Shown: piece by piece, positions 35,726 to 45,467 of the stretch
Layout of the letters: every line of letters begins with the position of its first letter
Position numbering within the stretch: position 1 is the first letter of the stretch
Assembly (NCBI GenBank): GCA_022616275.1
Contig: JAKEFB010000083.1
Span: forward strand, 1 to 64,000
Origin: Chloroflexota bacterium
Lineage (GTDB): Bacteria > Chloroflexota > Anaerolineae > Promineifilales > Promineifilaceae
DNA: 64,000 nucleotides
Reading direction: 5' to 3'
Made by a program: the position numbers and the translations under genes
The notes under the pieces: generated by a model
Seen by the model: only the letters and a program-made list of their open reading frames with translations
Told to the model about the DNA's origin: nothing
Databases searched by the model: none

Positions 35726-37850
35726 GAATGTCCAGGGACTCGTTGACGGCCGTTCGCGCCGGTCCCCACTGGCTGAAGGGAATAGTGCCGCTGCCGGTGC
35801 CCAAAATCGTGCGGCAATTTTCGGCTAGGTCGCGCACTCCGTTAGTGAACCGGGCTACGGACTGGCGGTATTGCTCGTGGGCGGACTGCACGTCAGCCCC
35901 ACTGCCGGCCACGTTAAAGCTGGGGGCATTGGCCACCCGGTCGTAAACGGTCACAACGTCCGAACAGTCAATGAAACCGCTGTTGACGGCGCTGTCAATC
36001 ATGCCGCCCATGTTCTCCATGTCGCCGCGGGTGCTTCTCATCTGGGTCAGCAGGCTGTTACGAACGTTGGGCGGGATGGGTGTGGGGCTGGCGGCCGGCG
36101 GCTGGGTCGGCACGGCCGTGGGCGGGTTAACCACGACCGGCGCTTCCACGGTAAAGGTGTCCAGGGCGCGGGCCAGGACTTCGCCGTCCTCTTCCGACAG
36201 GACGTAAGCTTCCAGCCAGAGTGCGTAAACCGGGTTTTCGGGGTCGTAAGCCAGGAGGAGGGTGTACTCCCCCTGGTCACAAGGCGCGGCGAGGATAACG
36301 CCGACAAAAAGGCCATCGTCATAATCGTTCTGGTTGTTAATATCTCCCTGGCAGTTGTCCGGCCAGGTGTAACTTTCCAGGAACGTGTCAATAAAGGCTC
36401 CATCAACGCTCTGGCCGTCTTCCAAATCCTCGAAGACGAACAGGAACAGGCCGGGTACAGTCACGCTGCCTTCTCGTTCACCGGCAAAACCTTCCAGCCA
36501 GACAGTCACATTTGGTGAGCCCAGCACGACCAGTTCTTCCGTTTCGTTCTGCCATTGTTCCGGCAGCTCCAGGCCCAGCCGGCCGCTCCGGTCTTCCACC
36601 CGGGAAAAATTGAGCACGACCCTGGTGGGGACGGGCGTATCCGTGGGCGTGGCGGTGGGCGTGGCGGTCGGCGGTGGCGGGGTATTCGTTGGTGGTTCGG
36701 CCGTGTTGGTCGGTGGGGCCGTGGTGGCCGTCGCCGTAGAAACCTGGGCCAGCGTAGTAGTCGTAGCCTGCGGGGTTTCCCTGTCGTTGCCGGTCAGGAA
36801 AACGCCGCCTGCAATCGCTCCGCTTATCCCCAGGGCCAGGCAGAGCAATAGCAGTAGACCACCGCCAATCCAGGCCCAAATGGGAACCCCGCGCCGCCGG
36901 GGCGCGGCGGCCGGCGGGGCGGCGATTTCGGTGGCGGGCCGGGCCGGGGCCGGGGTGGGGGATTCAATCACCGTGGCTGTGACTGGCCGGTGCTGCTCAA
37001 TGATCGTGCCTTCCAGCGCTGCCGGTTTGGCCAGCACGCCGGTGGCGGCCTGAGCCAGCTCTTCAGACAACGACGTGGCCGTGTGGTAACGTTCTTCCCG
37101 GTTCTTGGCCAGAGCCTTAGACACGACCATATCGTAAGCCGGAGGGATGTCTGGCTTCATCTGGCGGAGCTGCGGCACCGGGTTGAGCACGTGGGCCATC
37201 ATCAACCGGGCCGGGGTATCGGCTTTGAAAGGACTTTGCCCGGTCAGCATTTCAAAGAGGATGATACCCAGGGCATAAATGTCGCTCCGGCCGTCCAGGT
37301 CCTTTTCACCGTGGATCTGCTCCGGGCTCATATACGCCGGTGTACCAATGATGGCGCTGCCGGTGAAAGTCGAGCTGGACTCGGCCAGCTTGGCAATGCC
37401 GAAGTCGGTCAGAAAAGCGTTGCCCTGGTTGTCAAAGAGGATATTGCCCGGTTTCAGGTCGCGGTGGATGATGCGCTGGCGGTGGGCGTAATCCAGGGCC
37501 GAACTGATGCGACTTAAAACTTCCAGCACGTCGCTGGTGGGCAGGGGGCCGGCTCGCATCCGGTCTAGCAAGGAGCCGCCAGGCATGTGGCGCATCACCA
37601 GGAACGGTTGCTCGCCCTCATAGCCAAAGTCGTACACCGGTACAATGGCTGCATGCTCCAGTGCGGCAATAGTTTTCGCTTCGCGCTCAAACCGGCCGCG
37701 AAACGAGGGATCATGTAGAAACTGCCGGGACAGGACCTTGAGGGCCACGTTCCGGCCGAAGCTGGGGTCGTGAGCCAGGTAAACGGTAGCCATGCCACCC
37801 CGGCCGAGTTCCGATTTAATCTCATAGCGCCCAATCTTTTGGCCGTTCAT
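35697..37850 (-). CDS. Membrane Ser/Thr kinase with a large unknown outer region
   Basis: 717 residues. The kinase domain (about 7-265) keeps every motif ([36 protein letters not shown]). A membrane helix is at about 322-350. Outside, a TPTATPTDTPVPT stalk leads to a domain of about 150 residues (LGLELPEQWQNE..., with C in PDNCQGD and APCDQGE) that looks like a PsbP-type alpha/beta fold, followed by a helical domain of about 125 residues with two further Cys (FIDCSDVV, ENCRTIL). Neither outer domain can be named with certainty. Its 3' end overlaps the phosphopantetheinyl transferase gene by 29 bp, tail to tail. Confidence 0.9.
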   Translation of the reverse strand: MNGQKIGRYEIKSELGRGGMATVYLAHDPSFGRNVALKVLSRQFLHDPSFRGRFEREAKTIAALEHAAIVPVYDFGYEGEQPFLVMRHMPGGSLLDRMRAGPLPTSDVLEVLSRISSALDYAHRQRIIHRDLKPGNILFDNQGNAFLTDFGIAKLAESSSTFTGSAIIGTPAYMSPEQIHGEKDLDGRSDIYALGIILFEMLTGQSPFKADTPARLMMAHVLNPVPQLRQMKPDIPPAYDMVVSKALAKNREERYHTATSLSEELAQAATGVLAKPAALEGTIIEQHRPVTATVIESPTPAPARPATEIAAPPAAAPRRRGVPIWAWIGGGLLLLLCLALGISGAIAGGVFLTGNDRETPQATTTTLAQVSTATATTAPPTNTAEPPTNTPPPPTATPTATPTDTPVPTRVVLNFSRVEDRSGRLGLELPEQWQNETEELVVLGSPNVTVWLEGFAGEREGSVTVPGLFLFVFEDLEDGQSVDGAFIDTFLESYTWPDNCQGDINNQNDYDDGLFVGVILAAPCDQGEYTLLLAYDPENPVYALWLEAYVLSEEDGEVLARALDTFTVEAPVVVNPPTAVPTQPPAASPTPIPPNVRNSLLTQMRSTRGDMENMGGMIDSAVNSGFIDCSDVVTVYDRVANAPSFNVAGSGADVQSAHEQYRQSVARFTNGVRDLAENCRTILGTGSGTIPFSQWGPARTAVNESLDILNPAIQSLE

Positions 37851-37897
37851 CGCTCTTTACCACCTTCCCTATTCATACACTCTAACTCTCACTCTAG

Positions 37898-37924
37898 CCG
37901 GGTTTTGGCCTTACCAAAACCTGG
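37898..37924. terminator. Hairpin between two kinase genes
   Basis: CCGGGTTTTGG (37898-37908) and CCAAAACCTGG (37914-37924) form an 11-bp stem with one wobble position and a 5-nt loop, just after the stop of the 37934-39892 kinase gene on the minus strand. No T-run follows. ACTCTAACTCTCACTCTAG words stand beside it. Confidence 0.5.
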
Positions 37925-37933
37925 CCCTAGCTC

Positions 37934-39892
37934 CTACGGATAACGTAGCTCCAGGTTATCAAATTCAAATGTGCCCAGGTCGCCCGTCTCGGCCAGGGAG
38001 ACGGCTACGCCCAACTGGCCGGCCGCCAATGTATCGTCCGTGTAGTCGCCGACGTACTGGCTGTTGATATAGAAATAATAGCGGGAATTCACGGCGACGA
38101 CAGTCAACTGGTTAACGGCGCGAGGCTGAATGGCCGGGCTGGTTGTCCAATCAATCAAGGTTACCCATTCGCCGTCTAATTGCAAGGAAAAGCGGAAACG
38201 GCCGCTGTCCTCCACCCGGAAAATGTAGAAATTATTGACGTCTACGTAGCGGAAAATAAGGCCGTAAGAAGCGTCGGCGGGGCCACTGATCAACTGGGCT
38301 TCGGCCGAGAAGTAAAAGTCGCTGTCGTTCTCAAGCTGTTCGTTGACGCACCACCAGATAAAATCGCCCAGGGCTTCGGCGTCCCAACGGTATTTGCCAC
38401 CGCTAATATTGTTTTCGCCCTCAACCCGGCTGTCGTTCTGAACCCCACTGCACCACTCGTTTTGGTTGAGGCTAAAGCTATCCTGTAAAAAGAGGGGCCA
38501 ACCAGACGCTTCCAGGCGCACCGATTCGGCTTCGACGACTACGGCCGTGGCCGAGGCGGCCGCCGTAGCTGAGGCGGCGGCGCGGGCGGTGAGCGTCGCC
38601 CCGATAATGGCGGTAGCCGTAGCCTGGCTGGCAGCCGCGGCCGTGGCCCGGGCCTGCGCCGTGGCCGTCACCTGGCTATCGGCCGTGGCCTGGGCGTTGG
38701 CTGTGGCGACCGCTATCTCCTGGGCGACGGCCGTGGCCGTAGCGGCCGCGGCCTGGGTAGCTACCACCTGGGCGGTAGCTGTCTTTTCCTCGGCCACGCG
38801 GGTGCCACGGGCCAGGCTGGCCGCCAGCAGCCCGCCGCCGCCCAGCGCCAGCGCCACCAGGCTGCTGACCACCAGGCAGCCTAGCAGAAAGATCCAGGGC
38901 ATGCGCCGGGCCGGCGCCGGGGCCGGCTCAGCAACCGGTGCTGGTGGCTGGGCTATGTCGCGCCGGGGAGGCGCCGGAGGGGCAGCCACCGGCTGCTGGT
39001 CCCGAATCGTTGGCCGGTTGGTGGGTACCGGTTCAATCACCGTGGCCGCGTGGCGGGATGGAGGTGAGGGTCTGGCTGGTTGTTGGGTGGCGACCTTCAA
39101 AGCAGCGGCCATGGCCCCGGCCGTGGTAAAACGTTTACCGCGATCTTTAGCCATCGCCTGTTCAACTACCTGCTGGCAGGCCGGCGGTAAGTCTTGCTTT
39201 ACCTGGCGCACATCCGGCACCGGGTTGAGGACGTGGGCCATCATCACCTGGGCCGGCGTATCGGCGTCATAAGGAACCCGGCCGGTGAGCATTTCGAAGA
39301 CGATAACGCCCAGGGAATAGATGTCGCTGCGGCCGTCCAGCTCCTTTTCGCCGTGGATCTGCTCCGGGCTCATGTAGGTGGGCGTACCGATAATGGCGTT
39401 GCCGGTGAAGGTGGCCGTAGACTCGGCCAGCTTGACAATGCCGAAGTCAGAGAGGAAGGCGTTGCCGTGCTGGTCGAAGAGGATATTGCCCGGCTTCAAG
39501 TCGCGATGAATGATACCCTGGCTATGAGCGTAGTCGAGGGCTGAGCCAATGCGGCGAATGATTTCAGCCACTTCTTCGACTGGCACGGGGCCGGCCTGCA
39601 TCCGTTCCAGCAGCGTGCCACCCTGCATGTAGCGCATCACCAGGAATGGCTGGCCATTGTCTTCGCCAAAATCATATACCGGGGCAATAGCCGGGTGCTC
39701 CAGCCGGGCAATTGTCCGGGCCTCCCGTTCAAAGCGGCCGCGGAAGGTCGGGTCGTGCAGGAATTGTTCCGGCAGAACTTTCAGGGCTACGCTCCGGCCG
39801 AAAACAGGGTCGTGGGCCAGGTACACCGCAGCCATGCCACCCCGCCCCAACAGCGATTTAATTTCGTAGCGACCAATTTTTTGCGAAACCAT
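37934..39892 (-). CDS. Membrane Ser/Thr kinase with a concanavalin-like outer domain
   Basis: 652 residues from ATG 39892 (a TTG one codon earlier is less likely). The kinase motifs are intact ([36 protein letters not shown]). A membrane helix at about 329-360 is followed by an unusual 110-residue Ala/Thr/Val-rich stalk (TATAVAQEIAVATANAQATA-like), probably a long helix. It ends with a LamG/DUF1080-like jelly roll (LFLQDSFSLNQNEWCSG, ...GLIFRYVDVNNFYIF, ...YFYINSQYVGDY). Such domains often bind sugars; here the module may sense an extracellular polymer. The outer domain resembles that of the lipoprotein at 17531-18409. Confidence 0.9.
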   Translation of the reverse strand: MVSQKIGRYEIKSLLGRGGMAAVYLAHDPVFGRSVALKVLPEQFLHDPTFRGRFEREARTIARLEHPAIAPVYDFGEDNGQPFLVMRYMQGGTLLERMQAGPVPVEEVAEIIRRIGSALDYAHSQGIIHRDLKPGNILFDQHGNAFLSDFGIVKLAESTATFTGNAIIGTPTYMSPEQIHGEKELDGRSDIYSLGVIVFEMLTGRVPYDADTPAQVMMAHVLNPVPDVRQVKQDLPPACQQVVEQAMAKDRGKRFTTAGAMAAALKVATQQPARPSPPSRHAATVIEPVPTNRPTIRDQQPVAAPPAPPRRDIAQPPAPVAEPAPAPARRMPWIFLLGCLVVSSLVALALGGGGLLAASLARGTRVAEEKTATAQVVATQAAAATATAVAQEIAVATANAQATADSQVTATAQARATAAAASQATATAIIGATLTARAAASATAAASATAVVVEAESVRLEASGWPLFLQDSFSLNQNEWCSGVQNDSRVEGENNISGGKYRWDAEALGDFIWWCVNEQLENDSDFYFSAEAQLISGPADASYGLIFRYVDVNNFYIFRVEDSGRFRFSLQLDGEWVTLIDWTTSPAIQPRAVNQLTVVAVNSRYYFYINSQYVGDYTDDTLAAGQLGVAVSLAETGDLGTFEFDNLELRYP

Positions 39893-39906
39893 CAAACTGA
39901 CACTGT

Positions 39907-39975
39907 AAGAGATTGGAGATTGGAGAATAGAGATTAGAGATTGACCTAATCTCCAATCTCTAATCTCTAATCTCC
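39907..39975. repeat. AGATTGG heptamer hairpin repeat
   Basis: GAGATTGGAGATTGGAGA and AGATTAGAGATTG words face inverted AATCTCCAATCTCTAATC copies across a short TGACC centre. It fills the gap between two kinase genes and ends at the stop codon of the upstream one. Confidence 0.85.
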
Positions 39976-39978
39976 CAT

Positions 39979-41889
39979 TTAACGCAAGGTAAGAGTACCC
40001 CAGGATGCCGGGTTGGTCAACGTCCGGCCGGCAACGTTCGACATCATCACTTCTTGAACGGCCTCGCCCGGCCGGTCGTTGTCGTTGGCGTTCAGGGCCA
40101 GCCCCAGCGCCAGACCGGGGACCGCCGTAACCCGCAAGTCGGCCCAGGGAATGGCTGCCTCCAGGATGTAACCCTGGCCGGCCGGTTGGGCGGCCAGGAC
40201 AATGTTGTGGTCGGGTGCATCCACGATCTGGCCGTCAGCATTGGCGGTAAAACGGAAGACGGAAGGCGGCAAAGCGCCAAAATCGCCTGGCGAGAAGATG
40301 ATCTGGAAGTCGTCCGGGCTGAGGCCGGTGCCGTAATCGCCGGTCAGGTCGGTGTCAATTTGCATATCCAGGCTGTCCCCCCGGAAGATCAGATCGCCGC
40401 TTTGGGTCTGGACGTGCCTATCGTCGCCGACTTCCACGGCCACGTAAAGATAATCATTATCCCAACCCAGCCGCCAGACGGCTGTCAAGTCTTCGCTGCC
40501 ATTCCAATTACTGTCGCTGTGAACGAAGAAGGAGGACGCGACGGCGGGATAACCATCCCATTCCGCCAGAATGCCGTCTATCACCGGCTGGCTGTCTCGC
40601 CGGCGCGCTTCGACAGTGCCGAGGCCGGCCGGACCGGCGGTCGCGGTTGGCGTCGTTGCCGCAGGCGTGTCTGTGGCCGCTGCCGTTTCTGTTACTGTGA
40701 CGATATTGCCGGCAACTACCGCGGTGGCCGGCGGGCCGGTCGCGGCCGTTGTTGGGATGCCGCTAGGTAGGGCGACGGAGGTGGGTTGATCAGGCCGCCA
40801 AAAGAGATACAGGCCAAACAGGCCGGCGGCCGCTAAAAAGAGCAGCGCCACAGCGGCGACGCCCCAGACCCACAGCGGCGCTCGCCGGCCGGCCGAGCCC
40901 GGACGCTCGGCCAGGGGTTCGGCCGGCAGCGGCCAGCCAAACTCATCTACCGCATCGTGGCCCGATTTGCCAGAGCGCGATACAGGAAGTTCGGCCGCAT
41001 CGTGGCCCGAGGCGAAACCGGAGTTCGGCCGCCGAACTCTTTTCGCTCTGCCAAATCGCGATACAGGAGGTTCGGCGGCTACAGCGGCCAGGGCGGCGCT
41101 CATGGCCCCGGCCGTGGCATAGCGCTGCTCCCGGTTTTTGGCCATCGCCGTTTGGATCACGCTGTCGCAGCCGGGCGGGAGATCCGGCCTGGTGTCCCAC
41201 AGGCGGGGCGTCGGCTCAGTGATCTGTTTGACCACCAGGCCCATTGGTGTATCAGCCTGGTACGGCGGTTCGCCGGTCAGCATCTCAAAGAGAATAGCCC
41301 CCAGGGCGTAAACGTCGCTCCGGCCGTCCAGGCTGGCCTCGCCTTGAGCCTGCTCCGGGCTCATGTAAGCCGGCGTGCCGACGATGTGGCTACCCGTCAG
41401 AGCGGTTGGCGCTTCGGTGACCTTGACAATACCAAAATCGGATAAAAAGGCGTTGCCGTCCTGGTCAAAGAGGATATTGGCCGGCTTTAAGTCACGATGG
41501 ACGATACCCCTGGCGTGGGCCTTGTCCAGGGCCGGGCCAATCCGTTCCAGGATGGCCGTGGCCCCCTGGAGCGAAAGCGGCCCGTGGCGCAGGCGGTCGG
41601 CCAGGGTACCGCCGGCCATCAGGCGCATGACCAGGTAGGGCTGATCCTCGTGCTCGCCAAAGTCGTAAACCGGGACGATGGCGGCGTGTTCCAGGGCGGC
41701 GATAGTGCGGGCCTCGCGCTCGAAACGGGCCCGGAAAGTGGGCCGGTGCAGAAAGGCGGCCGGCAAGAGCTTGACGGCTACGTCCCGGCCGAAGCGAGGA
41801 TCGTGCGCCCGGTAGACGGTAGACATACCACCCTGGCCCAGCTCGGCAATAACCTGGTAGCGGCCGATGGTGCGGGGGAGAACGCTCAT
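39979..41889 (-). CDS. Membrane Ser/Thr kinase with a CBM9/DOMON-like outer domain
   Basis: 636 residues. The kinase motifs are complete ([36 protein letters not shown]), and the membrane helix is at about 334-362. The outer domain (about 430-636) begins with the hallmark DGILAEWDGYPAV and continues WRLGWDNDYLYVAVEVGDD and DSLDMQIDTDL, matching the family 9 carbohydrate-binding/DOMON-like fold found on xylanases and sugar sensors. A cell-wall or polysaccharide ligand is therefore a fair guess. The juxtamembrane linker contains an inserted repeat (40955-41078) that gives the segment two similar PVSRxGxxxxxxH/R stretches. Confidence 0.9.
   Translation of the reverse strand: MSVLPRTIGRYQVIAELGQGGMSTVYRAHDPRFGRDVAVKLLPAAFLHRPTFRARFEREARTIAALEHAAIVPVYDFGEHEDQPYLVMRLMAGGTLADRLRHGPLSLQGATAILERIGPALDKAHARGIVHRDLKPANILFDQDGNAFLSDFGIVKVTEAPTALTGSHIVGTPAYMSPEQAQGEASLDGRSDVYALGAILFEMLTGEPPYQADTPMGLVVKQITEPTPRLWDTRPDLPPGCDSVIQTAMAKNREQRYATAGAMSAALAAVAAEPPVSRFGRAKRVRRPNSGFASGHDAAELPVSRSGKSGHDAVDEFGWPLPAEPLAERPGSAGRRAPLWVWGVAAVALLFLAAAGLFGLYLFWRPDQPTSVALPSGIPTTAATGPPATAVVAGNIVTVTETAAATDTPAATTPTATAGPAGLGTVEARRRDSQPVIDGILAEWDGYPAVASSFFVHSDSNWNGSEDLTAVWRLGWDNDYLYVAVEVGDDRHVQTQSGDLIFRGDSLDMQIDTDLTGDYGTGLSPDDFQIIFSPGDFGALPPSVFRFTANADGQIVDAPDHNIVLAAQPAGQGYILEAAIPWADLRVTAVPGLALGLALNANDNDRPGEAVQEVMMSNVAGRTLTNPASWGTLTLR
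40955..41078 (-). repeat. In-frame repeat inserted in a kinase linker
   Basis: The segment holds two copies of CGCATCGTGGCCCGA (near 40956 and 40999), two copies of CGCGATACAGGA (near 40976 and 41057), and a near-perfect palindrome AGTTCGGC-n-GCCGAACT. It encodes the RFGRAKRVRRPNSGF to SGKSGHDAVDE linker between kinase and membrane helix. No other kinase here has it, which suggests a tolerated insertion of a small repeated element. Confidence 0.6.
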
Positions 41890-41896
41890 GAGTTAA

Positions 41897-41957
41897 GGGA
41901 TTGGAGATTAGAGATTGGAGATTGGTTAATCTCCAATCTCCAATCTCTAATCTCTAC
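41897..41957. repeat. AGATTGG heptamer hairpin repeat
   Basis: GATTGGAGATTAGAGATTGG on the left is mirrored by AATCTCCAATCTCTAATC on the right. It fills the gap between the kinase start (41889) and the peptidase stop (41962). Confidence 0.85.
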
Positions 41958-41961
41958 TAGA

Positions 41962-43443
41962 CTAACAGCCTATGCTACACAACGAATGAAAGAGGGCCAG
42001 CTCGCTGCCGGCCTGGTCTAACTGGCCACGGTTGGCGGCCAGGCGGGCCTGGTTCAAATGCAGGTACGCTTCCCAGTTGGCGTGAACGCCGTTGGCCGAA
42101 GCGGCTACGTACCCTTCGTAGGCCAGGGCAACTTCGTTGACGAGGCTGGCAAAGGCGGCCGGGTCCACGGTGACGTTGATGGTGGCCAGGTGGACCTGCC
42201 ATTCGGCGTCCAGGTCGTCCAGGCTGCGGCCGTACACGCCCACGTAATCGCCGCTGGCATAGACCTGGTTCAGACTATCCAGACCGTACATTTCGGCCAG
42301 GTAGCCGACGAAACAGCCACTTAAATTATAGTGGATAAAGGTGCGAATGTGTCCCCCAAAGCCGGTTGGGCTGTAAGTCAATTGGGAAAGCTGGCCGGCC
42401 GACTTGAAATCGGGCGTCGCCAGGGCGGCCGCGCAAATCTCTTCATAAGGCAGGTAACCCGCTTCCTCGATCAGATACTTCTGGGGTAGATAGAGAGCCA
42501 GCCCCTCGTGCAGCATGACGGAAGCCGGCGGGCCAAAGGCGTAGGTGGCCACGATGTGGGCCAGTTCGTGGGCCAGAATGTACTTGGTCTCCCCGGTATG
42601 GAACGCGCCGTTGACCAGGATGAAGCTCTGGTATTGGCCGGATTGCGTATAGCCCTGCAAAGCCGGGTTGATGGCAAACAGCGTACCGGCCAGGTATACG
42701 TGTACCTGCTGGCCAAGCTGGTAGCCCAGGTCGGCCTGCAGCTCGGCCAGGATGGTGTCTATGGCCGGGGCCAGCCAGGTCATATTGGCGGCCGGGTAGG
42801 CGCCGGGCTGGTAATGCAATTGCAGCGCGCCGGAGGCGGTCACCTGGGTCATAGGGTAATTGCCGGCCAGGTCGCCGGAAATCAGCGAGGGCGGCCAGTT
42901 AGCCGGCAACAACTGGTTGGCGGCCGGCGTGGCCGGACTGTTAGTCGTGGCCGCTGGTGTGGGTGTTACCCCGGCCAGGACCGGCCGGGGGATGACCAGC
43001 ACCTGGCCGGCGACGATCAGGTTTTCGTCGGCAATGTTGTTGGCGGCGGCAATGTCGGCCACGCTGACGCCGTAGAGCAGCGAGATTTGCAGCAGGGTCT
43101 CGCCTGTGGCCACGGTGTGCTGGGCAGCGGCCGGTTCGGCCGGCGCCGCTAGGGTGGGCGTGGGCAAGGGTGTGGGTGTGCGGTTGTCTGGAGGTGTAAG
43201 TGTGTAAATATGTGCTTGTGTGGCTGTGGCCAGAGGGGTGATGGTAACTTCTGGAGAGGCAGTAAGACCGGCGTTGGCCAGGGGAGTGGCTGGCGGGCGG
43301 TCCTGGTTCCAGAAAAATAGAAAGCCCAGGAGCAGCAGCAGGCCAACGGCGAAGGCGGCCGCTGGACCCAGGATGATGATGCTGCCTGGCAGCGGGGCGC
43401 TGGCGGGCAACGGCCGCCGGCCGTTTTCCTGGTAATTGGGCAT
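41962..43443 (-). CDS. Membrane-anchored LysM and MA-clan metallopeptidase-like protein
   Basis: 493 residues. A membrane helix at about 20-45 is followed by a Thr/Pro stalk, a LysM domain (about 109-152, HTVATGETLLQISLLYGVSV...VAGQVLVIP) that should bind peptidoglycan or chitin-like glycans, a second stalk, and a gluzincin-type domain with HELAH (near residue 290) and the downstream glutamate motif LHEGLALYLP. This fits the peptidase MA-like family: Zn-dependent, outside the cell and tethered to the wall. Its ATG overlaps the stop of the PD40 kinase by one base (TAATG), which ties their expression together. The substrate is unknown. Confidence 0.88.
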   Translation of the reverse strand: MPNYQENGRRPLPASAPLPGSIIILGPAAAFAVGLLLLLGFLFFWNQDRPPATPLANAGLTASPEVTITPLATATQAHIYTLTPPDNRTPTPLPTPTLAAPAEPAAAQHTVATGETLLQISLLYGVSVADIAAANNIADENLIVAGQVLVIPRPVLAGVTPTPAATTNSPATPAANQLLPANWPPSLISGDLAGNYPMTQVTASGALQLHYQPGAYPAANMTWLAPAIDTILAELQADLGYQLGQQVHVYLAGTLFAINPALQGYTQSGQYQSFILVNGAFHTGETKYILAHELAHIVATYAFGPPASVMLHEGLALYLPQKYLIEEAGYLPYEEICAAALATPDFKSAGQLSQLTYSPTGFGGHIRTFIHYNLSGCFVGYLAEMYGLDSLNQVYASGDYVGVYGRSLDDLDAEWQVHLATINVTVDPAAFASLVNEVALAYEGYVAASANGVHANWEAYLHLNQARLAANRGQLDQAGSELALFHSLCSIGC

Positions 43444-45464
43444 TAAGCTCCCCAGTCCGGCCGCTGGTCGTTCCCAATGGTTGTCAACGGCGCCGGGTCA
43501 GAGCCATCCGGGTGAATGCGATAGATCAGCCAGGGGCCGTCGCGGTCGCTGTTAAACAGGATAAAACGGCCATCCGGCGCCCAGGCTGGCCGGCCGCTGT
43601 GGCCGCTGGTCGTCACCTGGCGGGGATTTTCGCCGTTCACGCCAATCAGCCACACGTCGCCTGGATTGGCCCCATCCTCATCCAGAGTGTTGTAAGCAAT
43701 GAGGCTGCCATCTGGCGACCAGGCCGGGAAGCGTTTGTCGTCCGGGCCGTTGGTAATCACCTGCTGCTCGCCGGTCGTTGCCTCAATGACGACCAGTTGC
43801 CAGACGTCGTCTATCTCGGCCATGGCCACCAACTGGCGGCCGTCGGGTGACCAGGAAGGCGTACGGTTGGAGTGGGTATCGTCGGTAAGCTGGCGTAGTT
43901 CGCCGGTGGCGACTTCGACGACGACAATTTGCTGGTTGCTGGTCGTCTCGAAGGCAATGAAGCGGCCGTCGGGTGACCAGGCCGGCTGGCGGCCGGGTGT
44001 CAACTCGCGCAGTTCGCTGCCGTCGCTGCGCATCACCATAATCTTCCAGACACCATCTTCCCCCCGCGTCTCGTAGGCGATCCACTCGCCGTCGGCCGAA
44101 AGGTCCGGCTCGTCGTCCTGGAAGTCGTTGTTGGTCAGGCGCGTCTGGTTAGAACCGTCGGGGTCCATAATATAAATTTCGGCGGCAATGTCGCCGCGCG
44201 TGGAGTCAAAGACGATCCGGCCGTTGGTCGCCCCTGGCACGACGACGCTAATGGTGGGCGTGGCTTCTTCGGCTGTGGGCGAAGCCGTGACTCCTTCTGA
44301 GGTAACGTTACCGCCCGCGTCTGTGATCGTCGCCGTGGCTTGCGCAACGCCTGGTGGCGTGGGCAGCAGCGTCGGCGTGGTTCCGCCCGGTTGGCCGTTC
44401 AGGAACAGGAAAACACCGCCAACCACTACCCCGGCCAGCAGGCCCAGAAGCAGCAGGCCCCCGGCCAGGATAGCCAGGGTCGCCCACGGGGAGCGGCGTT
44501 GTTGCGGTTGCCACAAGGGCTTATTCCAGGCGTCTTCCCAATCACTCTCGGGCGCGCTCTCTCCTTGCCGGGGGGGCAAGGTGGCGGACCAGTCGTCGTA
44601 GTGGGCTGTCGGCTCTTCGCGGCCGGGGCCGCCACGGGCGGTGGGCTGGACGAAATGGCGGCCGGTGGCCGTGGCCATTAGCGCTGAGGCCATGGCCCCG
44701 GGTGTGGCAAAGCGCTTCTCCGGCCGCTTGGCCATCGCCGTGGCAATAATACCTTCCATCTCGAAGGGCAGGTCCGGCCGCACTTCCAGGATGCTGGGCA
44801 CTGGCTCGGTGATGTGCTTAACGACAATACCCATCGGAGTGTCAGCCTGATAGGGCAACCGGCCGGTCAACATCTGAAACAGAATGGCCCCCAGGGCGTA
44901 AGTGTCGCTCCGGCCGTCCAGGTGGGTGTCCCCTTGCGCCTGCTCCGGGCTCATGTAAGCCGGCGTGCCGACGATTTTATCCCCGGTCACGGCCGCCGTG
45001 GACTGGGTGAGCTTGGCAATGCCAAAATCAGACAGGTAGGCGTTGCCATCTTGATCGAAGAGGATGTTTCCCGGTTTCAGGTCGCGGTGGATAATCCCCT
45101 GGGCGTGGGCTTTATCCAGGGCTGAAGCAATACGCTGGAGGATAACGGCCGCTTCGTCTACCGGGATGGAGCCGCGCTCCAGGTGGTCGCCCAGGGTGCC
45201 GCCGGTCATGAGACGCATCACCAGGTAAGGCTGGCCCTCGTGTTCGCCGAAATCATAGACCGGGACGATGGCGGAATGTTCCAGGGCGGCGATAGTGCGG
45301 GCTTCGCGTTCGAAACGGGTGCGGAAGGTGGGATCGTGCATAAAGGCGGCCGGCAACACCTTCAAGGCCACGTCCCGGCCGAAGCGAGGGTCGTGGGCCA
45401 GGTAAACGGTCGCCATGCCGCCCCGCCCAAGCTCAGATTTAATCTGGTAGCGGCCAATCAACAC
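43443..45464 (-). CDS. Membrane Ser/Thr kinase with a six-repeat PD40 propeller
   Basis: 673 residues. The kinase domain (about 4-262) has [22 protein letters not shown] and [15 protein letters not shown] membrane helix is at about 325-357. The outer part carries six TolB/PD40-type units ([47 protein letters not shown]), which should close a six-bladed propeller. The start is GTG, three nt after the stop of the PP2C phosphatase gene; no clear ribosome site is visible, which fits translational coupling. Kinase and phosphatase as direct neighbours suggest they act on the same targets. Confidence 0.92.
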   Translation of the reverse strand: MLIGRYQIKSELGRGGMATVYLAHDPRFGRDVALKVLPAAFMHDPTFRTRFEREARTIAALEHSAIVPVYDFGEHEGQPYLVMRLMTGGTLGDHLERGSIPVDEAAVILQRIASALDKAHAQGIIHRDLKPGNILFDQDGNAYLSDFGIAKLTQSTAAVTGDKIVGTPAYMSPEQAQGDTHLDGRSDTYALGAILFQMLTGRLPYQADTPMGIVVKHITEPVPSILEVRPDLPFEMEGIIATAMAKRPEKRFATPGAMASALMATATGRHFVQPTARGGPGREEPTAHYDDWSATLPPRQGESAPESDWEDAWNKPLWQPQQRRSPWATLAILAGGLLLLGLLAGVVVGGVFLFLNGQPGGTTPTLLPTPPGVAQATATITDAGGNVTSEGVTASPTAEEATPTISVVVPGATNGRIVFDSTRGDIAAEIYIMDPDGSNQTRLTNNDFQDDEPDLSADGEWIAYETRGEDGVWKIMVMRSDGSELRELTPGRQPAWSPDGRFIAFETTSNQQIVVVEVATGELRQLTDDTHSNRTPSWSPDGRQLVAMAEIDDVWQLVVIEATTGEQQVITNGPDDKRFPAWSPDGSLIAYNTLDEDGANPGDVWLIGVNGENPRQVTTSGHSGRPAWAPDGRFILFNSDRDGPWLIYRIHPDGSDPAPLTTIGNDQRPDWGA

Positions 45465-45467
45465 GGC

